A stretch of 64,000 bases of DNA from DASVUC01 sp036387255 (GTDB taxonomy: Bacteria; Planctomycetota; Phycisphaerae; Tepidisphaerales; Tepidisphaeraceae), in NCBI GenBank assembly GCA_036387255.1, contig DASVUC010000198.1:3996-67995 (forward strand), written 5' to 3'. The notes below the pieces were generated by a model. It did not search any database. It was not told where the DNA came from and saw only the letters and a list, made by a program, of their open reading frames with translations. A program made the translations under genes and the position numbers. Position 1 is the stretch's first letter; the number at the start of each line of letters is the position of its first letter. Below are positions 18,371 to 27,378 of this stretch, piece after piece.

Positions 18371-18423
18371 CTCCCTCTTCCCCTCTCCCGGTACTCCGCC
18401 GGGAGAGGGTAGGGTGAGGGCTC
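18371..18423 (-). repeat. Dispersed palindromic repeat (LTLPSP-type), intergenic copy
   Basis: It contains an 11-bp perfect inverted repeat, CCCTCTCCCGG (18381-18391) and CCGGGAGAGGG (18399-18409), with a 7-base loop, plus a GAGCCCTCACCCTACC flank when read on the minus strand. Its six-frame reading includes ALTLPSPGG, a peptide seen repeatedly in genomes that carry this repeat. The same unit, in the opposite orientation, is embedded in the ThiF-like gene at 53691-53750. Located directly after slyD, it may also act as a transcript-end hairpin. Confidence 0.75.
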
Positions 18424-18623
18424 GTCTTGCAAAGGGAGAATCCTCGTTGCTCAAAACGGCGCACTGCAAAGTGCAGTTAGCCAACGCACTCCCATCGCGC
18501 AACGTCCGATATATCCCCTCGATCCGTTCATCTTGCCGAAGTTTCCACCGCCCTGGCTCTTTTTCCTGTCGCAAAGCACCTTGAGCGTTGCTGAAAAAAT
18601 TCTGCCAGCGGTATAGTGCGCGC

Positions 18624-19511
18624 ATGGCCGGGCAAAGCCGAGTCGCCGTTCGGCAGCCCGCGGTTGCGGGTTTGTTTTATCCCGCGGCAGATGACCAGTG
18701 TCGCTCCGCCGCGCAGCGCATGATCTCCGCCAACAGCGGTGCATCAGACGTTGCCTGGATGGGCGGTGTGGTTCCTCACGCCGGATGGGTGTGCAGCGGC
18801 GCGATCGCCGGTGAAGTCATCGGCACCATCGCTGCGCGGTCGACGCCCGACGTGGTTGTGATCTTCGGCGCGGTGCATACGCCCATCGAACTCGATCGCG
18901 CGGTCCTTTCGAGCTTCGGTCAGTGGCATGTTCCCGGCGGCGTCAGCGATGTTCCCGCGGATCTCGCCATCGAAGTTCGATCCAGCTCGCCGCTGTTCGT
19001 TGTGGACGATCGCTTTCATCTTCGCGAGCATGCCGTCGAGGTCGAGCTTCCGCTGATCCAGCGGGCGTGGCCCAGGGCAAAGCTCCTGCCCATCGAAGTG
19101 CCGCTGTGGCAGGACGCCCAGCAGATTGGCGAGCGAACCGCAAAAGCTGTGATGGCGCGAGGACAGAAAGCTGTTTATCTCGCCAGCAGCGACCTGACAC
19201 ATTATGGCCCCGCCTACCACTTCACCCCGATGGGCGTCGGGATGGATGCACTCAAGTGGGCCAAGGAAAACGACCGGCGTCTGCTCACTGCAATCGAGCA
19301 GCTCAAGACCGAGCAGATCGTGCCGGAGGTCCGAGAACGGATGAACGCGTGTGGCGGAGGCGCCATCGCTGCGATGCTGGCGGCTTGCCAGTTATCGGGC
19401 GCGACGCAGGCGAAAGTGTTGCGTCACGCCAACAGCTACGAAACCCTCCAGGCGGTTCATCCGCAGAGGCCCGATAACGCCGTGGGCTATGCCGGCGTGG
19501 TCGTAGGCTGA
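18624..19511 (+). CDS. AmmeMemoRadiSam system protein B (MEMO1 family)
   Basis: 295 residues from the ATG at 18624; an upstream in-frame start adds 12 residues not needed by the family. It begins with the typical RQPAVAGLFYPAA. It continues with GGVVPHAGWVCSGAIAGEV, VVVIFGAVHTP, HLREHAVEVELPLIQ and LASSDLTHYGPAY, giving the conserved His, Asp and Glu positions of the MEMO/LigB-like fold. In other bacteria it is linked to AMMECR1 and radical-SAM partners; neither is adjacent here. The biochemical role is not established. Confidence 0.9.
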   Translation: MAGQSRVAVRQPAVAGLFYPAADDQCRSAAQRMISANSGASDVAWMGGVVPHAGWVCSGAIAGEVIGTIAARSTPDVVVIFGAVHTPIELDRAVLSSFGQWHVPGGVSDVPADLAIEVRSSSPLFVVDDRFHLREHAVEVELPLIQRAWPRAKLLPIEVPLWQDAQQIGERTAKAVMARGQKAVYLASSDLTHYGPAYHFTPMGVGMDALKWAKENDRRLLTAIEQLKTEQIVPEVRERMNACGGGAIAAMLAACQLSGATQAKVLRHANSYETLQAVHPQRPDNAVGYAGVVVG

Positions 19512-19583
19512 TAACTAAACATGTTGCCGCCAAGCAACGGCAGCGTGCGGAAGTTGCAAACGTTCATCGCCAGGGACGGCGCT

Positions 19584-19640
19584 TGTTGATCCAGATCAAC
19601 ATCCGGTGCAGGTAGCGCCGGATGCATACAGCGCAAACAG
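19584..19640. other. Structured intergenic sequence with two adjacent hairpins
   Basis: GTTGAT-CCAG-ATCAAC (19585-19600) is followed at once by CATCCGG (19600-19606) pairing with CCGGATG (19618-19624); flanking GCGC pairs could close a larger stem. It lies between the MEMO-like gene and the coiled-coil gene. It may be a small RNA, a leader or a REP-like unit; only the symmetry is directly supported. Confidence 0.35.
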
Positions 19641-19758
19641 CCGTCGCCGGGGCTGGTAACGCGGGATCGGACTTGCTTTTCCGGTAGAAAATTGAGCCGC
19701 ATCGCGATTGGTCCACCCTTCGCTATGAGGGGCTTATCGAGAGGGAGTGGTTGGTTTT

Positions 19759-20028
19759 ATGAATGAGCAGGAATTTCAGACGAAGCTGGCAGAGTTGATG
19801 GGAGAGATCACAACGCTGCCGCCCGCCGAGCGCAAGAAGCTCGAGAAACTGGCCGACGAAACCCGCGCACGCCACGAGCGCCTGCGCCAGACCGTCAGCT
19901 CTTTGCAGGAGAGCCTGGATTATCTGCGCCTGAGCATCAAGTATCTCGTCTTCGATCTTGAAGCCACGCGCCGCGAAAACAGCTACCTGCGCAAAATGCT
20001 CGAGGAGACCAGCGGCAACAACGAATAA
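19759..20028 (+). CDS. Small coiled-coil protein
   Basis: 89 residues from the ATG at 19759, which has GAGGGAG upstream; an earlier in-frame start adds only four residues. Nearly the whole protein is predicted amphipathic helix with heptad-like spacing (RKKLEKLADETRARHERLRQ, then SSLQESLDYLRLSIKYLVFD). There is no membrane segment. I recognise the general type as a conserved small planctomycete protein but cannot name its role. A clear rho-independent terminator follows after 30 bases, so this is a single-gene or last-gene unit. Confidence 0.75.
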   Translation: MNEQEFQTKLAELMGEITTLPPAERKKLEKLADETRARHERLRQTVSSLQESLDYLRLSIKYLVFDLEATRRENSYLRKMLEETSGNNE

Positions 20029-20057
20029 CGCGTTCCATTATCGAAACGGAGTTCATC

Positions 20058-20094
20058 ACCCGGGCCGCTCGCCAGAACGGCCTGGGTTCTTTTT
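20058..20094 (+). terminator. Rho-independent terminator of the coiled-coil gene
   Basis: A 10-bp stem (20058-20067 with 20078-20087, core CCCGGGCCG and CGGCCTGGG, one G-T pair), a 10-base loop and the tail TTCTTTTT. It stops the plus-strand coiled-coil gene before the convergent oxidoreductase gene. Confidence 0.85.
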
Positions 20095-20109
20095 GCGCCA
20101 CATCCGCTT

Positions 20110-21126
20110 TCAACTCAGCGGCACGTTGCACTCGTTTCGATCCGCCGCCTGTTGGATCAGCAGCGTCACGCGTGAAGCGCGCAGGGCCTCCGCGCTCGTT
20201 AAATGCGCCGCATCGGATCGTCCTTCAACGTCCCCAATGAACGCGTCGAGGCAACCGGTGGGATGGTCCTTCTCAAGCGGGACTGACTGTGGCGCCTTGT
20301 CCGCCGCCTTGGCGAGCATCACCGTCCGCTGCGAGAATGAAGCTTCGACCAATCCCTCCGTTCCGTGAACCGTCAGCCGCCAATACTGCGGCGCCGAATA
20401 CGCAAGCGCGTCCGGCGTGAAGTAAGAGACATCGCCCAGAACTCCACCTCCGTTGTCCATCTTCAGCATGAACTGCCCGCCATCATGAAACTGCGGCGCC
20501 TCCGGCACCCGCGCGTTCCAAGTCCGAGCGGAGACCACGTACGCAATCTGTCTCCCCGTTACCCACGGGATCAGATCGATCCCATGCACCGCGATGTCAT
20601 TGATCGTCCCCCCGTGCTTCCCTTGCTCGAAATACCATTTGGGCCGAGTCGCGCGCAGCAGCGGATGCTGTGCTGTGAAATTCGCTGTCAGCACCTCCCC
20701 AATCGCCCCCTGACGAATCAGCTTTCGCGCGGTGATGAACACACCCGAATCCCGCAGATCCAGCAGACACCCCAGCCGACGATCCATCGTCTTTACGAGC
20801 CCCGCGATCTCCTCCAGTTCCGAGATCCGCGTGCACACCGGCTTATCCGAAATCACATGCTTCCCCGCCTTCAGCGCCGCGATGATCAATGCGCCGCGCT
20901 TTGCAAAATAATCACCCACCGCGATTGCATCGCAGTCGACCGTCTCCAGCATGTGCTGATAATCACTGTGCCCGATCTCCACCTTCCCCGCGGCATTCAG
21001 CGACTCGCGCGTGGGCGCATCCTCCTCGCACGCCGCCACCAGCTTCACGCCCGGATGATTCCGGCACGTGTTGTACAACCCCATGATGTGTCCATGCCGA
21101 AAGCCGGCGAAGGCGATCTTGAGCAT
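20110..21126 (-). CDS. Gfo/Idh/MocA family oxidoreductase
   Basis: 338 residues. The N-terminal Rossmann domain (KIAFAGFRHGHIMGLYN) binds NAD(P). The conserved segment GKHVISDKPVCTRISELEEI has the Lys-Pro motif of the family, and the C-terminal domain has NDIAVHGIDLIPWVTG with the catalytic-region His. The substrate, probably a sugar or sugar derivative, is unknown. It follows the Tat-exported TIM-barrel protein by 24 bases on the same strand, so the two form a small sugar-related operon. AGGAG lies just before the ATG. Confidence 0.92.
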   Translation of the reverse strand: MLKIAFAGFRHGHIMGLYNTCRNHPGVKLVAACEEDAPTRESLNAAGKVEIGHSDYQHMLETVDCDAIAVGDYFAKRGALIIAALKAGKHVISDKPVCTRISELEEIAGLVKTMDRRLGCLLDLRDSGVFITARKLIRQGAIGEVLTANFTAQHPLLRATRPKWYFEQGKHGGTINDIAVHGIDLIPWVTGRQIAYVVSARTWNARVPEAPQFHDGGQFMLKMDNGGGVLGDVSYFTPDALAYSAPQYWRLTVHGTEGLVEASFSQRTVMLAKAADKAPQSVPLEKDHPTGCLDAFIGDVEGRSDAAHLTSAEALRASRVTLLIQQAADRNECNVPLS

Positions 21127-21150
21127 CGCTCTCCTCGTGTCAGACCCAGA

Positions 21151-22437
21151 TCATCCCAATTGTGAGCGCGCTCGCAAAGCGGCACCGATCTCCTTCGCCG
21201 CCGCCCCCCGGTCATCAATGTAATCCGCCTCCCAAAACAAAATCTGCTTCGCCCCCACGCGATCCGCGACCGCCAGCGTCTCTTGCACCTCCCCGACACT
21301 CCGCGGCACCCAGGCGTACGTCCACACGTCCACCTTCCCCTCCGTCTCATCCTTCAGCGCCTTGTAAGCCATCTCGGCATTGCCCCCATCCCGGTAGTAT
21401 CCCGCAGCGACGGCCGCATCGATCAGCCCCTCCTTCGCCCAAGTCTTCACATCGAGGAGCAGCCCCTTCAAGTTCCCATCAATCTTGTCCCCCATTCCGC
21501 GGTAGTGCCAGGGATGGCCGACCATCACGTTCATCGGCACCTTCTTCCCACTCTCCTTCACCAGCTTCCGCGCCTCGCGCATGAACAGGGTCTGTGGCTG
21601 CGCCCGCACGCGCACCCATCGCTCATCGTCATTCGCCACCTCATGCGGGTCCTGCTTGTATCTGTCCGCGAACGCCCGCACGTTCGGCTCTTCATACCCG
21701 CTATCCGCCACACCCTTCGGATCCGTCTGCGGATTATCTCGGATATCTCCGGTCCTGATCCAATCGATAAACAGGCCGTCGATCTTGTACTTTTCGAGCA
21801 GCTCCCGAAGGATCGCCAACTTGTACTGCCGCACCTCCGGAAACGAAAAGCTCATCTGTGACTTGAACATTCGTCCATCGCGGCGCTTCCACCGAAACTC
21901 CGGATGCTCCCTGGAAAAATCGCTACGGATGCCCCACCCGTGATCGTCTTCATTGATGCTCACCCATGCCTGAATCTTCAGCCCGATCTGATGTCCGTAA
22001 TCGATCGCCGCACCCAGCGAATCAAACTTGCCGTAGTCCATCTTCCGGAAGATCGCCATCATCGCGGCCTTCCGCTCCGGCCCTGGATCCATGTTGTATT
22101 GCGCGACGATCTTCCGATCCTCCTCCGACTGCGGCGCCCAGAAGTTGTCCTCATCCCAGTCACTGAGCGGCCGCACCACCTTGCTCGGATAATCCGCCCT
22201 CCCGCCATCCAGCACGCGCCAGTACACCTCCGACCATCCCGCCGCCTTGCACGCGTCCAACATGTGCTTCACGCCTTGCGGTCCCCATTGAATGCCGGGC
22301 TTGAGCATCCAGTCCGAATGCGTCAGCGGCGCGCACAAGACCAACTTTGGAGGCGCCGTCTGCCCGAGCACCGAAGGCGCCAGCGCGAGTGCCGATGCCG
22401 ACAGAACAGAACGCTTGAGAAACTCCCGACGATCCAT
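21151..22437 (-). CDS. Tat-exported glycoside-hydrolase-like TIM-barrel protein
   Basis: 428 residues. The N-terminus, MDRREFLKRSVLSASALALA, is a twin-arginine signal peptide. The body resembles GHL10-type or family-10-like putative glycosyl hydrolases: GWSEVYWRVLDGG, GLKIQAWVSINEDDHGWG, FPEVRQYKLAILRELLEKY, and DGLFIDWIRTGD, a strand carrying a likely catalytic Asp. A strong AAAGGAG site precedes the ATG. Exported before sugar processing, it probably acts with the downstream Gfo/Idh oxidoreductase. Activity not proven. Confidence 0.8.
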   Translation of the reverse strand: MDRREFLKRSVLSASALALAPSVLGQTAPPKLVLCAPLTHSDWMLKPGIQWGPQGVKHMLDACKAAGWSEVYWRVLDGGRADYPSKVVRPLSDWDEDNFWAPQSEEDRKIVAQYNMDPGPERKAAMMAIFRKMDYGKFDSLGAAIDYGHQIGLKIQAWVSINEDDHGWGIRSDFSREHPEFRWKRRDGRMFKSQMSFSFPEVRQYKLAILRELLEKYKIDGLFIDWIRTGDIRDNPQTDPKGVADSGYEEPNVRAFADRYKQDPHEVANDDERWVRVRAQPQTLFMREARKLVKESGKKVPMNVMVGHPWHYRGMGDKIDGNLKGLLLDVKTWAKEGLIDAAVAAGYYRDGGNAEMAYKALKDETEGKVDVWTYAWVPRSVGEVQETLAVADRVGAKQILFWEADYIDDRGAAAKEIGAALRARSQLG

Positions 22438-22505
22438 GTTGCTCCTTTGCGACGCGCGTACCTGCGAGTACCTTCACTTACAGACTCAGACCCGCATCCG
22501 TTGCC

Positions 22506-23363
22506 ATGGCCCAGACGAAGCAGGAAATCCAGGCGATTCTCGCGCAAGCCAGCACCTCCCCGCGCCACCGCTTCGGCCAGAACTTCATGATCGACCAGAA
22601 CCTCGTCCGCCTGATCGCCGACAGCGGCGCGATCCAGCCCGGCGAGTTGATCATCGAGGTCGGCCCCGGCACCGGAACGCTCAGCGAAGAAATCCTCGCC
22701 CGCGGCGCGAACCTTGTTGCCGTCGAGATCGACCGCGACCTCGCCCGCGTTCTCCGCGAGCGCTTCACGGATCAACCCAACTTTACCCTCATCGAAGGAG
22801 ACGCCCTCGCCAGCAAGCACGAGCTGAACAAAGATCTTGCGCAGCACATCGCCTCCGCCCGCGCCAGCAACCAAACCATGAAGCTCGTTGCCAACCTCCC
22901 TTACAACATCGCCTCTCCGCTGATCATTGAATCTCTCATCGCCGGCGTCGAACTTTTCGCCTTCACCGTCCAAAAGGAAGTTGCCGACCGTCTCCGCGCC
23001 AAGGAAGACACCGAAGCCTACGGCCCACTCTCCGTCACAACACAGATGCTTGCCCAGGTGGAAGTCCTTCGCACGCTCCCCCCGCAGGCCTTCTGGCCCC
23101 CGCCCAAGGTCGATTCCTCCCTCGTCCGCCTCACCCGCCATGATCAACTCGCCGATCAAGCTTCCGCCTTCAGCCGCTTCGTCCAGACGGTGTTCTCCTT
23201 CCGCCGCAAGACGCTGAAGAAAGCCCTCAACCAGGCGGGCTTCCAAGCCGAAGCGATGCTCGCCGCCACCGGTATTGATCCACAAGTGCGCCCCGAAGTG
23301 CTCTCGCCGCAACTTCTCATGCGCCTCTTCCAAGTGCGGAGCGCGTCGCCGCAGGAATCATAG
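22506..23363 (+). CDS. rsmA: 16S rRNA dimethyladenosine transferase
   Basis: 285 residues. SAM-dependent enzyme that dimethylates two adjacent adenines near the 3' end of 16S rRNA. Motifs: FGQNFMIDQNLV, the SAM loop EVGPGTGTLSEEI, VAVEIDRDLARVL, the catalytic VANLPYNIASPLI, and the C-terminal helical part FWPPPKVDSSLVRL. It is divergent from the TIM-barrel gene by 68 bases. Its last 47 bases overlap the end of the convergent DUF4149-type gene. Confidence 0.96.
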   Translation: MAQTKQEIQAILAQASTSPRHRFGQNFMIDQNLVRLIADSGAIQPGELIIEVGPGTGTLSEEILARGANLVAVEIDRDLARVLRERFTDQPNFTLIEGDALASKHELNKDLAQHIASARASNQTMKLVANLPYNIASPLIIESLIAGVELFAFTVQKEVADRLRAKEDTEAYGPLSVTTQMLAQVEVLRTLPPQAFWPPPKVDSSLVRLTRHDQLADQASAFSRFVQTVFSFRRKTLKKALNQAGFQAEAMLAATGIDPQVRPEVLSPQLLMRLFQVRSASPQES

Positions 23364-23775
23364 ATCCCGCCACCAGCAGCAACACAAACTCGCTGTTGTA
23401 AAGCAGCTGCGACTTGCGATGCAGCGCGTTGAACTCCGGCCCTTCCGACCGATTCTCGTTCCACAGCCCCACCATCTTCGGTGTAACGACCGTCCGCGAA
23501 ATCAGGCCACCCGCCGCCGCGAGGATGAAGAACACCAAAATGCCGACGAACATCTTCCGCTGGCTGAACACCGCCAGCAGCGCGCACACCGCGATCGCCA
23601 CGCTCGCCAGCACCAGTTGATACCGCTCGAAGGCTGGGAACATGATCGGCCCCGCCTTCACGGCGGTCGCGCGATCCTTGAAGAACAACGTCATGATCAG
23701 CAGCACCAGCGTCGCCTGCCCGCCGATCCAGAGCGCCCAGAGCAACGTCAACAGAACCGAGAGAAAATACCGCAT
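23317..23775 (-). CDS. DUF4149-like four-helix membrane protein
   Basis: 152 residues from the ATG at 23775; the frame stays open far upstream but that part is only the shadow of the sigma-factor gene. Four hydrophobic helices are visible (SVLLTLLWALWIGGQATLVL, YQLVLASVAIAVCALLAVFS, FVGILVFFILAAAGGLISRT, SEFVLLLVAGSMIPAATRS), with a conserved LHRKSQLLYNSEF segment. This layout matches the DUF4149 family of unknown function. Its 3' end overlaps rsmA by 47 bases in opposite orientation. Confidence 0.82.
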   Translation of the reverse strand: MRYFLSVLLTLLWALWIGGQATLVLLIMTLFFKDRATAVKAGPIMFPAFERYQLVLASVAIAVCALLAVFSQRKMFVGILVFFILAAAGGLISRTVVTPKMVGLWNENRSEGPEFNALHRKSQLLYNSEFVLLLVAGSMIPAATRSALGRGA

Positions 23776-23880
23776 GCCTTCACCATACGCGCAGGCCTCC
23801 TTTTGCTCTACCCGCCATGCGACCAGTTTCTTGTCCACTCCCGGTTTTCGTGCACAGTAGAGGGTGAAGAGGTTGATGTG

Positions 23881-25479
23881 ATGAATGAGTTGCCCCTGCT
23901 CGAGGAGTACGCTGCGAGCGGCTCCCCGGAAGTGTTCAAGGCCTTGGTCGATCAATACATCGACTTGGTCTACACCTCCGCACGAAGACAGGTTCGCGAT
24001 CCACATCTTGCCGAGGACGTCACGCAGGCGGTCTTCATCGTGCTTCATCAGAAGGCCCGCACGATCCCGCGGGATAGGCCGCTCTCGGCGTGGCTGCTCA
24101 AGACCACATCGTATACCGCTGCGAATGCCCGGCGCTTGCGCGTCCGGCGGCAGAACTATGAACGCAAGGCGGCAGAAATGGTTGCGGAAAACGCACACAT
24201 GCCAGACGACGACGCAGGCTGGGAAGAGCTTACGCCGATGCTTGACGCGGGACTCGCCAAACTCAAAGCCGCCGATCGAAACGCGCTGCTGCTCAAGTTT
24301 TTCGAGCGCAAGAGCCTGCGGGAGATCGGCCAGACGCTCGGCGTCAGCGAAGAAGCCGCGGCGAAGCGCGTCACCCGCGCTGTCGACAAACTCCGTGATT
24401 ACTTCGCCCGCCACGGCGCGACTGTCTCCTCCGCCGCCCTCGGCATCCACCTCACCGATCACGTCATTCACTCCGCGCCGGCTGGATTTTCTCAAGCTGT
24501 CGCCGCGGGTGCGGCTTCGCCTGGCGCGACCGCGCCCGGAACACTTCTCGCCAAACACTTCATCACCGCCATGACGATTAAGAAAACCGCAGCCGTTACG
24601 GGCGCCTGCATCCTGCTCCTCGCCGGGGTGGGTGGCGCTATCGTTGCCACCAAAGCGATGTTCACCGGCCCCAAGGCCCGCGAGGTTGTCATCGACCTTC
24701 CCACGAGCAAGTTCACCGCCACCTTCTCCGACGGTACGAACATCGAAGCCGTGGGCTTGAGCGAACTGCCGGGCGCCAAAAACTGGTGGGCGCCCGATGG
24801 CTCGAAGATCGACCCACCCGCGGGCACGCCCGACCTCACCGGCGCTGCCCCCAATGATGCATCCGTCAGGCTCTTCATCGTCCGCTTCAACTTCACCGGG
24901 CAGGACATGCAGAACAAGCGGCTCGTCGCCGCGTTCAAGAGCGATAAGGGCTGCAACCAAACCTGGCAGCGTGAGAGCAACACCAACGGCCAAGGGATCT
25001 GCTTCGTCCCCCTCCCGGCGGACGCAAAGATGGATGATCTGCGCCTCGGCGTCGCCCGCGGCGAATACAAAACAGTCGCGACGCTCAACCTTCACGGGCC
25101 CACCTCGCAACCCTCAGCTGAAACGCCCGACGGCACGTTCACCAAGGTTGTTTCCGTTGCTTACGAAAACGGGCAGACGGTCGTTGAAGTCCATCACGCG
25201 AGCAAGCATGTCAACCGCCACAACCACGACGAGCAGGTCGTCGGCATGGTGGGGGGGCGGCCCACGAGACCGTCTTCCCAATCCGGCCTCCCCAATGGCC
25301 ACGTCCGCATGACCTTCCGCTGCCGGCCTAATGAGATCTCGCAGATCGTCTATCAGGCGCGTGACTTTGAGTGGGTGCAGCTCACCAAGGTGGCGCTGGC
25401 GCCAAATATGAAGACGGATGTCCAGGTGCTGCGGCCGGCGACGAAGCCGACTGTCGCAGGCGCATCGGCAGCGAGATAA
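23881..25479 (+). CDS. ECF sigma factor fused to a membrane helix and a secreted tail
   Basis: 532 residues from the ATG at 23881. Residues 1-175 are an ECF sigma factor: region 2 (FKALVDQYIDLVYTSARRQV, EDVTQAVFIVLHQKA) and region 4 (RNALLLKFFERKSLREIGQT, then SEEAAAKRVTRAVDKLRDYF). A helix at about residues 235-258 (TAAVTGACILLLAGVGGAIV) should cross the membrane. The remaining 270 residues form a probable extracytoplasmic domain of unknown fold, with KNWWAPDGSK and HASKHVNRHNHDE segments. No anti-sigma gene is adjacent. Such C-terminally extended ECFs are known from planctomycetes and may sense envelope signals directly. Confidence 0.85.
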   Translation: MNELPLLEEYAASGSPEVFKALVDQYIDLVYTSARRQVRDPHLAEDVTQAVFIVLHQKARTIPRDRPLSAWLLKTTSYTAANARRLRVRRQNYERKAAEMVAENAHMPDDDAGWEELTPMLDAGLAKLKAADRNALLLKFFERKSLREIGQTLGVSEEAAAKRVTRAVDKLRDYFARHGATVSSAALGIHLTDHVIHSAPAGFSQAVAAGAASPGATAPGTLLAKHFITAMTIKKTAAVTGACILLLAGVGGAIVATKAMFTGPKAREVVIDLPTSKFTATFSDGTNIEAVGLSELPGAKNWWAPDGSKIDPPAGTPDLTGAAPNDASVRLFIVRFNFTGQDMQNKRLVAAFKSDKGCNQTWQRESNTNGQGICFVPLPADAKMDDLRLGVARGEYKTVATLNLHGPTSQPSAETPDGTFTKVVSVAYENGQTVVEVHHASKHVNRHNHDEQVVGMVGGRPTRPSSQSGLPNGHVRMTFRCRPNEISQIVYQARDFEWVQLTKVALAPNMKTDVQVLRPATKPTVAGASAAR

Positions 25480-25484
25480 AGCGT

Positions 25485-27295
25485 CTAAGTCAGCGTCTTC
25501 TCCACCTCGGTAATGATGTCGATCTTGTTCGCCTTGGCGGTGTCATTACCGGCGCCGCCAATGATGTGGTCGATCGTGTTGTCGCCGGCCGCGTCGAATA
25601 TGTCGTCGCCATTCCCGCCGACGAGATAACACTCGAGCGACGCCGCGGACGAGAGGGTGTCGTTGCCGTCTTCACCGAAGATCTGGTTGTTGTTGCCGGC
25701 GCCGTAGAGATCATCGTCACCGCTCCCGCCATAGATGCGGCTCTTCCGCGTTCCGCCGATGACGCGATCGTTCCCGCTACCGGCATAGATGATGGCTTCA
25801 CCCGGTCCGGCGTCGATGTAGTCATTGCCGTTGCCCGACCTGATCTGATCATTCCCAGCCATGCCGAAGATGCTGTCCCTGCCGCTGCCGGTGGTGATGG
25901 TGTCATTGCCGTCGCCGGCGGCGATTTGATTGTTCCCGCCGCCACCGTCGATCACGCACGCGAATTTCACTCGCGCCGAGATGATGTCCGGCCCGCCGGC
26001 GCTCATCACGTTGAATTTCGTAATCCGTTCTTGGCTGTAGTAGGTGACGACGCCATTGATGCTGAGCTTCAACTTGTCATCCGGGCTTCGAGAATGACCG
26101 AGTCGGCGGCGTCTTTGGTGGTGACGTACAGGGTGCCGGCCGGGTTGACGCCGATCGCTGGGCGCTGCCCTGTTCGCGCGACGGCAGTTGACCCGCCAAA
26201 GAGGTTGATGCGGCCGTTGCCGTCGATGAAGAAGTCCCGGCCACCACCTTCTTCCGGTGAAAACGAGCGGGAGCCGGTGTTGTTGAAAGTCATGTCCTGC
26301 GTGCCATCGAGATTGAGCAGCACCAGTTCCGAGAAGTTCAGCATGACCATCACCTTGCCGCGGCTGAGGGGATGAATGACGCGTATCCCGCTTTGGCTGG
26401 TCTTGAGATCTTGCGCAGCGAAGCTGCTGTCCACGCTGCCCATGTTGTTCAAGCGCCACACGCGGCGCGCCAAACCGCCGCCGGTGTAGATCTTGCCGTC
26501 CGATGCCACGGCCACGCTCGTGAGGAAGCGATCCGCCACCGTCGCCGTTCCTTTGTCGCCGAAGCTCCCGTCCACTTTTCCGTTCGGGAGCAGGCGCGTG
26601 ATGAATCCGCCCGTACCGGTGTCGCCACCGATCAGGATGCGATCCTGTTGATCGATCGCGATAGGGGTATAGCCGCTGCCCGCCGCTTCGTCACCGAATC
26701 GAGTGACAGATTTGGTTCCGAAACTTTCGTCCAGGTCGCCGTTGGGCAGGACGCGCCGCACGTGCAAGCCGTTCTTGCCGCGTTCCACCACGATCAGGCT
26801 CATATCTTGGGCGAGAGCACTGGAGCCGTAGTACAGCATCTCGGTGCTTACCGATGGGCCGGACACGAAAACCTTTGCGATGCCTTCTTTCCCGTAAGTG
26901 GTGTCGAGCGTCGCATCCGGGTTGAGGCGGGCGACCTGAAAGCCGGCGTTGAAAGTAGTCATGATCGCCAGCGCCTTGCCGTCGGGCTGAAGGATCACGT
27001 CTTCGACATCTTCGAGAAAGTGGTGCAGCAGTTTGCCCTTGCTGCCGAACGAGCGGTCCAAGGTTCCATTTTCGCGCAGCCGCCTGAAGCCCACGAATGT
27101 GCCGCTGGTGTTGGGGTCCTTGTAGCTCAGCAGCAGCCTGTACTTCCCATCCCGCTGCAAAGACGCGATCTTGACATCGCTGCCGAATGGGCTGGGGGCT
27201 TGGCCATCGTTTGCAAGCATGACGTCCATGGTGACGGCAGCGAGAAGGGCACGCCGTTCCAAGGGCTCGAGGAGAGGCAAGGTGCGGTTGTTCAT
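25485..27295 (-). pseudogene. LEPLERR-type secreted protein with delta-60 and RTX repeats, frameshifted
   Basis: Two frames on the minus strand together make one recognisable protein. The first, from the ATG at 27295 (MNNRTLPLLEPLERRALLAA) to a stop at 26069, carries the planctomycete LEPLERR export signature and delta-60-type propeller repeats (QVARLNPDATLDTTYGKEG, LLPNGKVDGSFGDKG). The second, overlapping it and ending at 25485, continues with LKLSINGVVTYYSQERITKF and calcium-binding RTX nonapeptides (GGNNQIAAGDGNDTITTGSG and more). The switch occurs near 26070-26090 and corresponds to one missing base. It may be a true pseudogene or a sequencing error. It begins just after gdhA, with a possible longer start at 27382 overlapping the gdhA stop. 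Confidence 0.8.
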
Positions 27296-27378
27296 GTTGC
27301 CCTTGTAGAGGTGGCGAGAACGGGCGGATTGTACCGCAAGGGCGGCGGGATCATCGAAGAAGATGCTCCCCTTGCGGT

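Noticed and set aside
17871..18464. Minus-strand frame across slyD ending in a repeat-derived peptide
   Set aside because: Antisense to slyD; its N-terminal part is only the translation of the palindromic repeat.
23776..25110. N-terminal extension of the DUF4149-like gene across the sigma-factor gene
   Set aside because: The conserved four-helix part starts at the ATG at 23775; the extension is antisense to a convincing sigma factor.
25550..25960. Short periodic DNA repeats that could suggest a CRISPR or minisatellite
   Set aside because: They encode RTX nonapeptides (GGxGxDxxx) in frame; the spacing is 27 bases with no unique spacers.
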